A stretch of 64,000 bases of DNA from Mesocentrotus franciscanus (lineage: Eukaryota > Echinodermata > Echinoidea > Camarodonta > Strongylocentrotidae). The position numbers and the translations under genes are program-made. A model generated the notes under the pieces. It was not told where the DNA came from. It saw only the letters and a list, made by a program, of their open reading frames with translations, and made no database searches. Shown here piece after piece: positions 11,265 through 23,077 of the stretch. The DNA is taken from the NCBI GenBank assembly GCA_037976565.1, contig CP137686.1, positions 4,072,019-4,136,018 on the forward strand, in the 5' to 3' direction. How positions within the stretch are numbered: the first letter of the stretch is position 1; every line of letters begins with the position of its first letter.

Positions 11265-12024
11265 AACCCTATTCCAACTGGGGGGTCAATTTGACCCCCC
11301 TGTACTTATTTAGCGACTACTCCGGAACCACGGCAGATATAAAGTTTTCCTTTCATGGCTTTTTTTCTTTCGAGTCTTACGCATCTTTTAAAACAATTTT
11401 TTTGAAAATCGGACGTATAGTTACAAAGTAACGTGACCTTTTGTCTTTGCATGTCAGCCCGAAAAATCGCTCATTTTTGTGATTTGTGTACAAAACATAT
11501 GGAGATATCATTTTTCCTAAAAGAGATAAAACATTGGTTATTTGGTCTTGTTTAAAGTTTAGGTGTTTGTTTTGGGGTCAATATAGTTGAATTGTAGTTA
11601 GAAATGAAATAAAACAACAAAAACAATAAAATACATAAGTTAAAAAAACAATGAAATACATAAGAAATTATCAAAACGAGAGATAACATAAGGAATAACC
11701 TGGCTCTTCCAATTTATTTTTTCGTATTATTATTCCAAATGGTCTAACAAGACAGTATATGTAGCGAAAAAGAATGCTTAGATATAAAGAGAATATGATT
11801 TGTGGGTAAAAATGTGAATTTTATGACCTTATTTGCATAAATTACCATATGCAAATGAGTGAATTTTTTTCAAAATATAGTAATTACAAAAGTATTCTAT
11901 ACACTTCACTTGACATGCATGCAAATTTTCGCGGCGATCGGCTGTGAAACGGCCGAGATCTTGGGGTCAATTGACCCCCCCCTAGTAAAAACCTGGTCTG
12001 AAATAGCCCAGTTGGAATAGGGTT
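11265..12024. mobile_element. Non-autonomous TIR element (MITE-like), about 760 bp
   Basis: Terminal inverted repeats AACCCTATTCCAACTGG at 11265-11281 and its exact complement at 12008-12024 bound the element. Just inside, both ends carry GGGGTCAATTTGACCCCC-like palindromes. Flanks TTCA and TTAA-like bases at the edges would fit a mutated TTAA target site, but this is not secure. No transposase frame is present. Confidence 0.8.
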
Positions 12025-12162
12025 AAATTTTCACATATTTGAAAAATTGGTGAGGGTATGATTAATTTAGTTGTTAACTGTATATTGTGTTGCTTACTTG
12101 ATTTGATATTGACGTCTGATTGTGCTTTGTCATTACGGAGTAAGTTGCTTGATTTAATAATG

Positions 12163-13035
12163 AAGTAGTTGTGCGAAGATTTTAAAAACTAATTTTATTT
12201 TCATTATTGCAAAGGTGAAAATTTGATGGGACAATTTTATCAAAATTCAATGCTTGGAAACATTCGAAGTAATGATTATCAATTACACCAGCAGACAACA
12301 CCCCATAAAGAATGAACATACTTGCAATGCTATTGTTTCTCAAATTATAATGAGTTAAGTGTATATAAATGTGATGGCATTTCACACCATTCAAAAAGGG
12401 ATATGAAACCGATTCTGATAACTAAAATCTTTTGTTTATAAATACACAGGATAGCTAGGGGTTAATGAACAATTAGAGGAACCACACTTTCAAATTGAAA
12501 AAACCCGGAATGATAGCATGGACGGCATTTGTTCCCTCTTGAAACGCCGAACATACACATGTACAGCGGTGCATGCAGCTGAAAATACAATGGCGTCTTA
12601 TTTTGTTTACAAGCGACGGATTCCATTATTTTTTCATCGCTGCATTTTTCATCAAAATAATACCATGCGCGGGGTTTAGAGTGAGGCAATAGATTAAACA
12701 TTAAGCCTGACGGTAGTGAAGTAAGAGAAATCACTGAAGAGAAGATGACAAAACAGGCACTGAAAATGTGTGAGATGTCATGGGACATCGTCTGCTTGTG
12801 CAAATCATGTCTAACCTGTGATGTCACACATTTCAGCAGCGTTCGGAGAGCTCTATAGGTGCTATGCCGGCCTTACCGGGGCTGTATTTAAGCGTTTTGT
12901 AATTGATAATAATCATTACTTCAAAATGTTTCCAAGCATTGAATTTTGATAAAATTGTCCAATCAAATTAAGTTTCACCTTTGCAATAATGAAAATAAAG
13001 TTAGTTTTTTAAATCTTTGCACAGCTACTGAGTAA
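12163..13035. mobile_element. Foldback element with about 125-bp inverted arms
   Basis: The left arm (12163-12290, GTAGTTGTGCGAAGATTTTA through GATTATCAATTAC) reappears inverted at 12897-13035 with small indels; the ends read AGTAGTTGTGCGAAG and CTTTGCACAGCTACT. The 600-bp middle contains a 121-codon frame on the minus strand (12462-12827) with no recognisable family, which I regard as chance. Confidence 0.85.
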
Positions 13036-14350
13036 AATTAAGGGAGGTATAGTGTTTGATGCCCATCGCAAACTGTACGTGCTGACTGTGATCAAATTTT
13101 GAAAAGCATGCAATATCATCAGCATAGAAAATTGTAATATCTGAAATGTTTGTGATCGAGGCTGCTAATGGTCACTAATAATGATGAAATTAAAATTGCC
13201 AAGTCTTCCAGTCCAAGAAAAGCTAATTTGAAATCGAGTCAGAGTCACTGGTCTGGCATCACTACCATTTGCAGGCAGGCAACTAAGCCTTTTCTATGAC
13301 AGGAATTAATGCCCACAATAACCCGACATCAAATAACGATTTTTATGATTTTACTGTGCAAACGACTAGAAGGAATCCTACATTTCTAATGATGGTGCAA
13401 ATTCTTCCACAATTTGATTGTACAGACTTTGATGGGCTTGACTCGTTTGACTGCTTGGATGTGTGTAAGGTAATTTCAGATCCCTTTGAGGTGAAGACCT
13501 GGGCCTGTATTCATCAAAGTGGACTGAGCTGAACCCTGTGCCACAGAGTCGACGGTTGTATGGGTTACCAAGTGTCAACCTCTCTGTTCCTTAGATGCTT
13601 TACCGGTAATATGTATAAATACATAAAGTTGTGAGATGATTCATAAGAATGAAAAATTAACTTGTGATGACCTTATTTTTGTTTGTACATTTGACAGAAA
13701 TTATAATTTGTATAGGATTGAGAGTTTGACACTTCGCACTTCATAAATATACGTAGACCCTTAATTTTTGTTGGGGTTCCTGAACTAGTGTAAAGAAGAT
13801 TTAATGAATACTGGCTGTAGATCTCGTTCAGGGGCGTCGCTAACGGGGGTGTGTGGACACCCCCCCCCCCCCCAAAAAAAAAAAAAAAAACTTTCGGGAT
13901 ATTGTCGGTAAAATTGCGCTGCCGCCGGGGAAAATGAGAAAAGGGCGAAGGAAAAATGAAAGGGAAAGGGGGCCAACAAAATGAGAAAAGAAAAAGAAAA
14001 AAAAAGGAAAGACAGAGAAAAAAGAACAAGAGGAAGGAGAGGAAGAAAAGGAAAAGAAAGGAAAGAAAGAAAAGGAAAATATAGAAGAAGAAAAAATGAG
14101 AAAACGAAACAAAAGAAACGGGGGAATGAAGAGAGTGGGTGGGGAGGGGGGTAATTATTAGAGCGCCTGAGAGAGAGGAGAGAGAGGGGAGTTGGTAGGC
14201 CGGAGTCGTCTCGTCGAGGGAGCTAGAAAGATACGTACGCAAAGATATGTTGCTGTGTCGGGTCAGCCAGTGTGGGTATGATTCTCGCTCGATCCTCGTG
14301 TACTATATCAATGCAGAATTAAGTTTGAACTCGGTGAGATGTATAAAATG
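13036..14350. other. No gene recognised; G/A-rich tract at 13858-14180
   Basis: A C-run followed by an A-run at 13860-13890, then about 270 bp of almost pure purine on this strand (GAAAAGG, GGAAAGAAAG motifs). The purine tract accounts for three long Phe/Ser-rich open frames on the opposite strand, which are artefacts of composition. The words GGGGCGTCGCTAACGGGGG at 13832 resemble a MITE end. Confidence 0.6.
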
Positions 14351-14359
14351 TCGGTCTCA

Positions 14360-15270
14360 GGCAAGCCGTTTTGCTATTTAAAATGTTTTTTTTTTTAATA
14401 TCATTAATTCCATTTCGTTATATCACGGATTCGAATTTGTGATATCACGAATTGAAATTTGTGATATCGCAAATTGAAATTTGTGATATCGCAAATTGGA
14501 ATTCGTGATAATTCCAATGTGTGATCAGGGAGTTTAAACTCACGCCTGTTTTCTTTTCGGTGCAGAATAGGCGTGCACGCTGCGCTGATACATGCCGGAA
14601 ATTGGCAACATATATCACGAAATTAATTACTGATATGTTGCCAATCTATGTAAAAACAGTTGATTTTGAGACTATTTTCTTGCATAAAATATAAATTTGA
14701 AGGATGAAAGTGAAATCATAAATTCTTTTATGCGACATGTCCAAATATAAGCAAATGTATATAATGAAACCTCGAAAAAGTATGGAAGAGAATTATAGGT
14801 TTCATATAAATTGACAACATGATCATTAATTGAAATCTATATGTTGCCAATCAATTTACTTCTATCAATTCGTCTAAATTTATTTTGTAATCGTTCCCAG
14901 TGAATGATACGGATGCGTATTATAAAGTCTCTTGCTATTTTTATTTAACTTATACTACATTCTGTACAAAGTAAATATTCGAATTCCCATCTCAATTCCT
15001 TCACTTATTGCATGACGCTCGAATACCCCGTGAATTTTCAAAAGCACACAACTAACGCTCGAATACCCAGCTGAATTTCTGCACAAAACTAATGTTCGAA
15101 TTCACTGTGAATTTCTGCGCAAAAAGAGCGAAATTGAATTCAGCGTTGAATTTCTGCTCGAATACCTAGTGAATTTGAGCACACAACTAAGGCTCGAATA
15201 CCCAGCTGAATTTCTGCACAAAACTAATGCTCGAAATCCCTGTGTTTTCTCCCAGGGGTCTCAGTCAAAT
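14360..15270 (+). repeat. Composite repeat: GATATC-palindrome array plus 40-bp minisatellite
   Basis: Starts GGCAAGCCGTTTTGCTATTT. From about 14400 to 14512 there are about six diverged copies of a 16-bp palindrome of the form TTTGTGATATCACAAA. A short hairpin built on ATTGGCAACATAT follows at 14598-14646, and at 14980-15240 an irregular repeat of CTCGAATACCCAGCTGAATT then TCTGCACAAAACTAATG occurs. The same modules, inverted, are at 56395-57000, and part of them at 18745-18892, so this is a repeat family and not chance. Confidence 0.75.
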
Positions 15271-15399
15271 ATACAGTACGGCATTTTGAAAAAAGCTTTT
15301 GATAGGTAAAGGATCGAGCATGCATATTTGTTTAAGTCTTTAGAACAGTTTTTTTTGTAAAAACCTTTATAATCACAAATTCAGTTATGTTATAAATAA

Positions 15400-18012
15400 T
15401 ATTTTTTTAAACAAAGCGATTCCCTATGAGCCGTGATATTTTTCAAGGGTGCCCTATTTCACCTTATTTGCTTGTTAGGGCAATTGAAATTAGTCCTAAT
15501 ATTAAAGAAATTAAGATAGGTAAAGTAGACATTTGTTTTTGAATGGTTAAAATGTTAAATAGATTATTTTGTTAATTTGTTTGAATTGTTACATTATTTT
15601 GAAAGTTTTTCAGGATGCCGGATCAATATGTCTATAAGTCTGAGGCCATTATACTAATAGTGAAGAAAAACCTTTTGAAGAGAAAGGACTTACCTGGAGA
15701 AGTAAGACCTTTAAATCATTGGGAGTAACATTCTCGTTATCAACTAAATCTTTGTATGAACTTAAAGGGCAAGTCCACACCAAAAAATAACTTACTCTTA
15801 ATAGAAGCAGAAAAATCAGACAAAGCATTCAAAAAAAGTTTGAGCAAAATCGGACAACTAATAAGAAAGTTATGAATATTTTAATGACATGAAAAAACTT
15901 TGAAAATCACTAGACAAATTGGCAACTCACTCATGAGTCTGTGACGTCATGTCCTCACTATCCACTAATTATTTTCTTTATATTGATAATATAAATTTCC
16001 TATTTTCCCTAAGAATCTTATTTCTTCACACCAGCATCCAAGTTAGATTGATAGTAATATGTTTTTGTGTGGATGCACTAATATATAGTAATTTTTTCCA
16101 GTTAAATCATGAAAATGTGAATTTTGATAAACTATTTATATAAAAATCAATAATTATGAATATACAATATTCAGAAAATAGTATCAATTCTTCAAAGTTC
16201 ATAAAAGATTTTGTGAAATGTCATGCACGCAATATGATACAAATCATATAACCTGGGCAAAGGCATGGGGAAATCAAGTTTTGGGGATAAAAGGGAAATT
16301 AATGGGATTAAACTATATAAAGCAATTGATAAATAGTGAGGACATGACGTCACAAACTGATAACCAAATTGGCAATTTGTGTAGTGATTTCCATTGTTCC
16401 ATAGTTTTACATACTTTTTCAAAAATTCATAACTTTCTTATTAGTTATCCGATTTTGCTCAAGTTTTTTTTATCGGTTTGTCTGATTTTTCTGCTTCTAT
16501 TGAAAGTAAGTTATTTTTGGAGTGGACTTGTACTTTGACTATCCCACGAAACTGAAAAAGAAAGAACAAGTTTTGAATTGCTGGAGACAGAGAAGTTTAT
16601 CTCTAATTGGAAAGATATCAGTTGTCAAATCTCTTTTATTGCCCCAGCTATTGTATTTGTTCTCTGTGTCATATGTATTGATGTTCCTAAATCTTTTTTT
16701 TTTAAGTTGAATAGTTTACTTTATAAATTTATATGGAGTAACGGTAAAGATAGGGTGAAACGAGTTTTACTCTGTAATTTGTGCGAAGAAGGTACGTGGC
16801 CTTAAAATGATCGATCTAGCACATTTGCACAATCACAGAAAATGGTTTGGGTAAAAAAATATTTTGGATGATAATTATGTGAGTACTTGGAAATCCATAG
16901 AAATAGAAATGCTTAAATTGTTTCATGATGATCCATATGCTCTGGAAAGCAGAAGCTCCTCTAAGTATATTCTGCAAAAATTGTCAATTGGTTGAAACTT
17001 TGAAAGTCTGGTATGAATATGGATTTTTAATTGTAAAAGAATTGAACTTAGATACTTATCACATGCAGGATTATATTTGGTATAACAAAAATGTGAGTTT
17101 GAGGCATAGACCTTATTTTTATTATCATGTATGGTATGAGAGAGGGATTGTATTTGTCTCTCATTTGTATAGGGGTCTTAATATGGTGAAAACTTTTGAA
17201 GACTTGGTTGTAGAATTTGATATCCCAATAACTGACCGTCGCAAGTATGATTCCCTGATGAATGCTTTATATTTAGATTGGTTTATTGATCATCAAGATG
17301 TTCATGAGAATATTTTTGACAAGATTGTTTTTGAGTTGGAAGTTGAAAGTGCCCGGCTATGCTTATTCGGTACTACGTAACAAAGAAAATCATTACAGGC
17401 CAAGATCGGTAATAAGTGGGAAGAATGGCTTGGTTTGGATAGAGATGAAATTGAATGGTCTGTATACACAAAATAATTTCAAATGCACTATAGAAACTCA
17501 GTTAAGGTCTTTTTATTTTAAAATGTTTCATAATGCCATAGCCCTTAACTCATTTTTATATAAAATTGGAAGAAGGGATAGTCCTTTCATCTTTTGTGTT
17601 ATTTCTGTCAAGAGTTTCCTGAAACCTTAATTCATATATTTTGTAAATGCACAGTTGTTGCTCCAATGTAGAAAAGGCTTGCAGATTATATTGATAATAT
17701 GACAAAGGAGGCAACATTGTACTTTCAGTTCGCTCATATATTTGGTATTGATATCGGTGGCAGACATGATGTATGTATTAGTTTTGTATTCCTGTGCCTC
17801 AAATTTTATTGTATAACCTTGATGACTAGAGTGAGGCATTGTCTTTCTGGGTTGTGCTTTTTTGTGTTGTGTTGTCCCGTGTTGTACCGTGTTCTGTATA
17901 TATATACATTCATTTACTTTATTGATATGATATTATTGTAAATATGTTATGTCGTTGAGTTTTATTTTCAAGTAAATAGAAATACGAACAAATACGAACA
18001 ACTACAAAACTG
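15400..18012 (+). pseudogene. Decayed L1/Tx1-like LINE, reverse transcriptase to 3' tail
   Basis: The translation around 15430-15500 gives RDIFQGCPISPYLLV, the RT motif with QG.P.SP. 15690-15760 gives KSLGVTFSLSTKSLYEL of the post-RT region. After the foldback element (15766-16534) the reading resumes with CWRQRSLSLIGKISVVKSLL (about 16580-16640). Next comes FIWSNGKDRVKR, then an IWYNKNVSLR / YYHVWYERGIVFVSHLYRG segment at 17080-17190 typical of L1-type C-terminal regions. Several frameshifts make it non-functional. The 3' end is at about 18012 with a short AATACGAAC tandem tail, directly against a TIR element. The endonuclease and ORF1 were not found. Confidence 0.75.
15766..16534 (+). mobile_element. 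TTAA-type foldback MITE inserted in the L1-like element
   Basis: The left arm (15766 on) starts AGGGCAAGTCCAC, and the right arm ends GGAGTGGACTTGTACT; the inverted arms extend about 130 bp. Flanks are TTAA on the left (15762-15765) and a mutated TTGA on the right. It splits the RT-derived frame exactly between LYEL and FDYPTK, so it is younger than the LINE. It has no transposase; mobilisation by a piggyBac- or Kolobok-type enzyme is suggested by the TTAA sites (inference). Confidence 0.85.
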
Positions 18013-18018
18013 TACGAC

Positions 18019-18745
18019 GTGCGTGACCAAGAAAACGCATATAAAGGGGGCGGGGCGTTTTTTTTAGATTGGACACGGTCCGCGCTGTGCCGCGTTAAGG
18101 GGTTTAAAAACGTCAATATTCAGGAAAAGGGGTATTTTAGGAAATTCCTGCTGTACGCGTTTAGGGGTATTTTTCTAGATCCCGACTCCGAATTGAAAGC
18201 TGGTCGGGAAGCTGGTTATCTATAACTTTCGGTCACGTCAACTTGCTAATATAAAAACACATATGATAAAGAAGCCACTATAATTTGCGTACCAGCTTGT
18301 GAATTACTTGTTTACGATTGGGGTTTACGACGACGACGAAATTTAATCATTTTTTTCGAAGAAAGGACATATGGTGCCTGTGCAATCATCCCATTTGGAA
18401 GTGTACAGGTTGATGTAATTGCTTCTCCACTAATTGAGAAATAAATGTTAACATTGTGAATTTTACATCTGAAGTGCAATTTGATACTTTGTACATTGTC
18501 AACAACTTAAATGGTAATCCCTATCGCACCTCAAAATGATTAAGGGGTTATAATTAAATAATACTTGTTTAGGAGTACAGTTTTGTGAAATACCCGTTTA
18601 GCGTGTGAATTCGGGGAAAAAACAAGCAAAATCCTCATTTAGGGTGTATTTTGGCTTCAGAAGAAATCCTCGTATAGGGGGTGTCTGGAAAACCTGTGGT
18701 CACGCATGCTTACAGTATTTCTACATGACTGAGACCCTTGGGTGT
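18019..18745 (+). mobile_element. TIR element family 'CCCAGGGGTCTC', left-truncated copy
   Basis: Matches the complete copy at 55632-56390 nearly end to end, from GTGCGTGACCAAGAAAACGC to CATGACTGAGACCC. The left terminal repeat is missing, cut where the L1-like tail ends. It contains GAATTGAAAGCTGGTCGGGA and other diagnostic words of the family. No transposase frame. Confidence 0.8.
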
Positions 18746-19114
18746 TTTCTGCACAAAACTAGTGCTCGAATAACCTGTGAATTAGTGATATCACAAATTC
18801 CCATATGTTTATCACATAAACCCAATTTCAAAAATTGGGTTTATATGTGATAAACCAATGGGAATAAAAATTTGGGATATCACAAATTCTGTGATTTTCA
18901 GGTGAATATCAAACAGACAAGAATCTCACATAACAGCAAACAAGGTCACGGTAGTAAAATATGTATGTACTCACCGTACCAAAGTGTTTTGAGGGACACT
19001 GACTAAAAACTGATGAATGTATTGTGTTTCGTTGTATAATGTGCAGTTTACCATTCCACCTGCTTTCTGCTTTGAATTCAAAAGTTTGAATAAACATGTT
19101 TTGAATATGACAGT

Positions 19115-19358
19115 CATTGGCGGATCCAGGGGGGCACAGGGGGCATGTGCCCCGCCCCCAAAAAATAATGCTCACTACCCCCCACTGAGCGAATTTTCGG
19201 CCGGCGCGAATTTACAATTTTCCAATTTTCGGGTGCAAAAAAAAATAAAGTGCTCACTACCCCCACTGAGCAAATTTTCGGCCAGCGCGATTTTCAAATT
19301 TGCGGGAGAAAAAATTGTGCCCCCTTGTGCCCCGTCTAAGAAATCCTGGATCCGCGTC
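19115..19358 (+). mobile_element. MITE with CGGATCCAGG ends and 7-bp target duplication
   Basis: Starts CATTGGCGGATCCAGG and ends CCTGGATCCGCGTC. It is flanked by TGACAGT at 19108-19114 and 19359-19365. The duplicate segment has a single TGACAGT at 58052-58058 with no insert, which is the empty site and fixes the element at 244 bp. Internally a unit with CACTGAGCGAATTTTCGGCC is present twice. It has no coding capacity. Confidence 0.9.
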
Positions 19359-19419
19359 TGACAGTAACCAAGCTAAAGGCTAAAGCGTGTAACCAATGTA
19401 CATGTATGTAGAAAGAACT

Positions 19420-20226
19420 AGATGGAACTTCAACTGCGCGCAGTCGAAAATGATGCCTCCGCCATAGAGCAATTTTACAAACCAAAATGGAAGCAATTTT
19501 TAAAATTCAAGTTTGATTGTAATCCATCTGTTGGTTCTAATGATAACGCGATCACGAGCTATTTTAGGATACATAATGAGCCCTGTGACCTTTGACCTCG
19601 TGACCCCAAATCTAATCAGTTCATTGGCTCTGCAAGATACATACATGACCCAAGTTTGGCGGTAATCCATCAATCGGTTCTTGAGATAACGTGATCACAA
19701 GCTATTTTGCATACATAACGAGCCCTGTGACCTTTGACCTCGTGACCCCAAAATCTAATCAGTTCATTAGCTCTGCAAGATACATACATGACCCAAGTTT
19801 GGCGGTAATCCATCAATCGGTTCTTGAGATAACACGATCACGAGCTATTTTTGCATACATAATGAGCCCTGTGACCTTTGACCTTTGACCTCGTGACCCC
19901 AAAATCTAATCAGTTCATTAGCTCTGCAAGATACATACATGACCCAAGTTTGGCGGTAATCCATCAATCGGTTCTTGAGATAACGCGATCACGAGCTATT
20001 TTTGCATACATAATGAGCCCTGTGACCTTTGACCTTTGACCTCGTGACCCCAAAATCTAATCAGTTCATTAGCTCTGCAAGATACATACATGACCCAAGT
20101 TTGGCGGTAATCCATCAATCGGTTCTTGAGATAACGCGATCACGAGAACGGGACGTACGTACGGACGGACGGACGGACAACCAGAAAACATAATGCCTCC
20201 GGCTACTTTGTAGCGGAGGCATAAAA
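19420..20226 (+). repeat. Insertion carrying about four 141-150 bp tandem repeats with DR1-like motifs
   Basis: Bounded by ATGCCTCCGCC near 19452 and TAGCGGAGGCAT at 20211-20222, an inverted pair. Between about 19540 and 20150 a unit runs four times: GAGCCCTGTGACCTTTGACC, then CTCGTGACCCCAAAATCTAA, then CAGTTCATTAGCTCTGCAAG, then CAAGTTTGGCGGTAATCCAT. Units 3 and 4 have an extra TTTGACC. TGACCTTTGACC is a direct repeat of the nuclear-receptor half-site with one-base spacing (DR1). A GGAC microsatellite (20160-20176) lies near the end. It is absent from the duplicate segment at about 58100. Confidence 0.85.
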
Positions 20227-21448
20227 ATGAACATGAATGTGGTGCATTTTTATGGAAGATAGTTTTAAAGAGATTTACAAGTTATAAATTTCATACAAAC
20301 ATGCATTATATTCTCTAAGTTCAGCAGGACGAGCAGGTACTTACGTGGTGATTTTGTGCAATGATTTAATGTATCAAATTTACAAGAACCAATCAAGTAA
20401 CGAGTAAAAATATGAAAATAATTCACTGGCATCAATTATTTTGCCTTGAAATGCAGTAAATAATGAAACACACATGAAAGATGTAGAGTGAGGGGAGGAT
20501 GAGGGAGAGGGTTCATAACATATTTTCATGTTCTATTTCCCCTCTCCTTTCTCTTTCTATCTTCCCCCTCTTACCAATGTTATGGGGGAGGGCTCCTTAT
20601 TGCTATGCCACTGTGTAACACCCTATTCGGGTACCCTGCCCCTGCCCCTCTCAGACAACAAATAAAATGCGATCAATTATAAAAAGCCATTGTGATACAT
20701 CTCCTTGAAAGCTATCGAGTATCTAGACAAGGGTTAGAAAGATAACGGAAAGTACAATAATGTATACAAGTACATACAGAAGTAAACTAGTGGATATCTT
20801 GCTAAAAATATTGACTGGGCTAACCTCTAGCTGTTTCGTTTTCTCACGAACTCCATTTCCATTACCTTTTTTATGTCATTGCTTCATTGTATTTGCCAGT
20901 CTATATGGTGGAAGCTGGTCTCCAATGGGTAAGTACACTTGGAAAATAGCCCTAATGGGTGAGTCAGATAGTTGGACATTTTTTTGTCCACAAGCAGAAC
21001 ATTTAGAAATTCATATATTTGGCCCATGCAATCTAAAATTTTCTATAATTAACAATCAGTTCTAAATTGTATGAATCACTTCAGAACAGTTTACTAAGGA
21101 AACCTTATCAGTGACTTTAAGTTCTTGAAATTTAGTAAACTGTCAACTATTTTGAAGATTTGATTTTTAATAAAATTTGTATTTTTTTGAGAGACCAAAT
21201 GATCATTTAATATTAACACTGTAACGAAAATGACCACCTTTTGGTTTTAAAATCTGTTGTTGAAACAAGTTTGTGTTCGTGGTGCAGCATATAACCTTGT
21301 AAGAATGGAGATAAAAACCAATCGAAATATACATTCATAATTGCGCTCTTACCTAGGGGCAAAGCATGATTGTTAGACATGGAATGTTGTAAAAGGTGGT
21401 TGGGTATCGACGTGTTCAGGACATCTCCTGAACAATTTCATGGTGGAC
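20227..21448 (+). other. Non-coding part of segment A
   Basis: Contains a block near 20760-21060 (ACAAGTACATACAGAAGTAA to CATTTAGAAATTC) that has relatives at 55268-55485 and 58335-58480. The open frame 20760-21065 is not conserved between these copies and is not a gene. A pyrimidine-rich stretch lies at 20520-20580. Confidence 0.55.
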
Positions 21449-21993
21449 CCCAGGGGTCTCGGTCATGTAGAAATACTATAAGCATGCGTGACCACAGGTT
21501 TTCCAGACACCCCTAAACGAGGATTTCTTCTGACGCCAAAATACACCCTATATGAGGATTTCGCGTGTTTTTCTCCGAATTCACACCCTAAACGGGTATT
21601 TCACAAAAGTGTACTCCTGTAACAAGTATTGTAAAATATTGTAACCCCTTGAGCATTTTGAAGCGCGAAAGGGATTACCATTTAAGTTGTTGACAATGTA
21701 AAATAAATCAAATTGCGCTTCTGATGTAAAATTCACAATGTAAACATTTTTTTTCAATCAGTAGAGAAGCAATAACATCAACCTGTACACTTCCAAATGG
21801 GTTTAATGAACAGCCATCATATGTCCTTTCTTTGAAAATTTCCGACGTCGTCGTCATAAACCCCGGTCGTAACAAAGCAATTTACATGATGGTACGCGAA
21901 GTATAGGGGCTTCTTTATGTGTTTTTACATTAGAAAGCTGACGTTACCGAAAGTCATAGACAACCGGCTTCCCGAACAGCTTTCAATTCGAAA
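21449..21993 (-). mobile_element. TIR element family 'CCCAGGGGTCTC', inverted and truncated copy
   Basis: Begins CCCAGGGGTCTCGGTCATG, then reads the complement of the complete copy (CACAGGTTTTCCAGACACCC, then GAATTCACACCCTAAACGGG). It stops near 21993, before the other terminal repeat. In segment B this inverted copy is missing from the corresponding place near 58990. Confidence 0.8.
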
Positions 21994-23005
21994 TACTTGA
22001 ATACTTCTTATCTGGTGTATTTTTCATGACGAAATAACATTTTTGCCATAACAAAGTGTACTCTCTAAAGATTAGAAACGTAAAAAAATACATGTACATC
22101 ATAAAGGGGAAAAAGGGCTCTTGTCAATTATTTAAATCTTTAAAAGGAAATATATATAAATATGCCGATTCCCTACCCTGTTTGTGTTTCTCAGAGTCCC
22201 TCCACTCTTCCCATAAACTCTGACGCAAATTGAATTTTACAAGTATTGCTTTCTGCAAAAAAAACCGATGTTCATCATCAGTAAAAATACAAGAGTCCAG
22301 TACATTGTCTTTATTAAGAGTTGCGATTAATCCAGTTTAATCAAAATCCATCCAATTAATCGCAAACCTACAGATTCCCATCTCTTTGGTACACAGTGGC
22401 ATCTCTATGGGTGCAGGAGGCACTCGCATTTGAAGAGATAACAAAAAGAGGGTACAAAAAACGTAAAAGAGAGAAAAGGACAGGAAAGACGCATAAATTA
22501 AAGCTCATCAAATCTCCTTATTTCTTCATGATATGTAGACTTTTAGGATGTTTTTAAATAAACAGATAAACATGGAACAGTTTTCATTATGATAGATACA
22601 TGTGCTTTTAAGACGCATAAAAACTGATATAGGTTAACTTTCTAGGATGTTTTCAGAAAAGGATGGATACTTTCTTGTCAATTTTTGAATGGGGTATATA
22701 TTTTATGAATTCTGTAGACATCTAGATTTTAAGCCACATTTCAAGCTGTGATTGTGTGGTTACAACTGTATGCATACATTCACAATAATTATGAAAGTCT
22801 ATACTGACTCAGTGAATCCAACATTTCGAAATGAAATTGAAAAAAAGGGTTATGGAATAATAAAGGGACCATATGGTATTCAATGTCACAAAATAAATAT
22901 TCAGATTGGATTCCGAAGGACATATGAAAGTCTATTCTGACTCAGTGAATCCATCATTTTGAAAGTGAAATTACCTTTCTCCGGGACCGACAGTACCAGC
23001 CCAAA
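21994..23005 (+). other. CAP gene upstream region, duplicated in segment B
   Basis: Non-coding. 21994-22251 matches 59485-59744 and 22313-22860 matches 60122-60690. Between these, copy A has about 60 bp where copy B has an esterase exon fragment. Contains the block shared with the POLR2A 3' region (22562-22790). Confidence 0.6.
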
Positions 23006-23011
23006 TATAAA
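23006..23011 (+). promoter_or_regulatory. Candidate TATA box of the CAP gene
   Basis: TATAAA within AAATATAAACGTCAGTATC, 72 bases before the ATG at 23078. The same sequence is kept in the duplicate (61302-61307, 66 bases before its ATG), in a region where other bases differ. The transcription start is therefore expected near 23035 (inference). Confidence 0.5.
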
Positions 23012-23077
23012 CGTCAGTATCACAAGAGTTGTTTCATATCTGAGCAGTGCCTACCTATACCTACATACCACATCATC

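Noticed and set aside
12462..12827. 121-codon frame on the minus strand inside a foldback element
   Set aside because: No transposase or other recognisable motif, and no splice or promoter support.
13673..14242. 189-codon Phe/Ser-rich frame on the minus strand, with two overlapping ones
   Set aside because: Produced by a purine-rich tract and C/A homopolymers; composition shadow without a real domain.
19530..20160. Regular repeats considered as a CRISPR array
   Set aside because: Units are 141-150 bp of continuous similarity with no short repeat-spacer alternation, and the genome is eukaryotic.
20760..21065. 101-codon frame with hydrophobic residues
   Set aside because: The related blocks at 55268 and 58335 do not keep the frame, so it is not a conserved gene.
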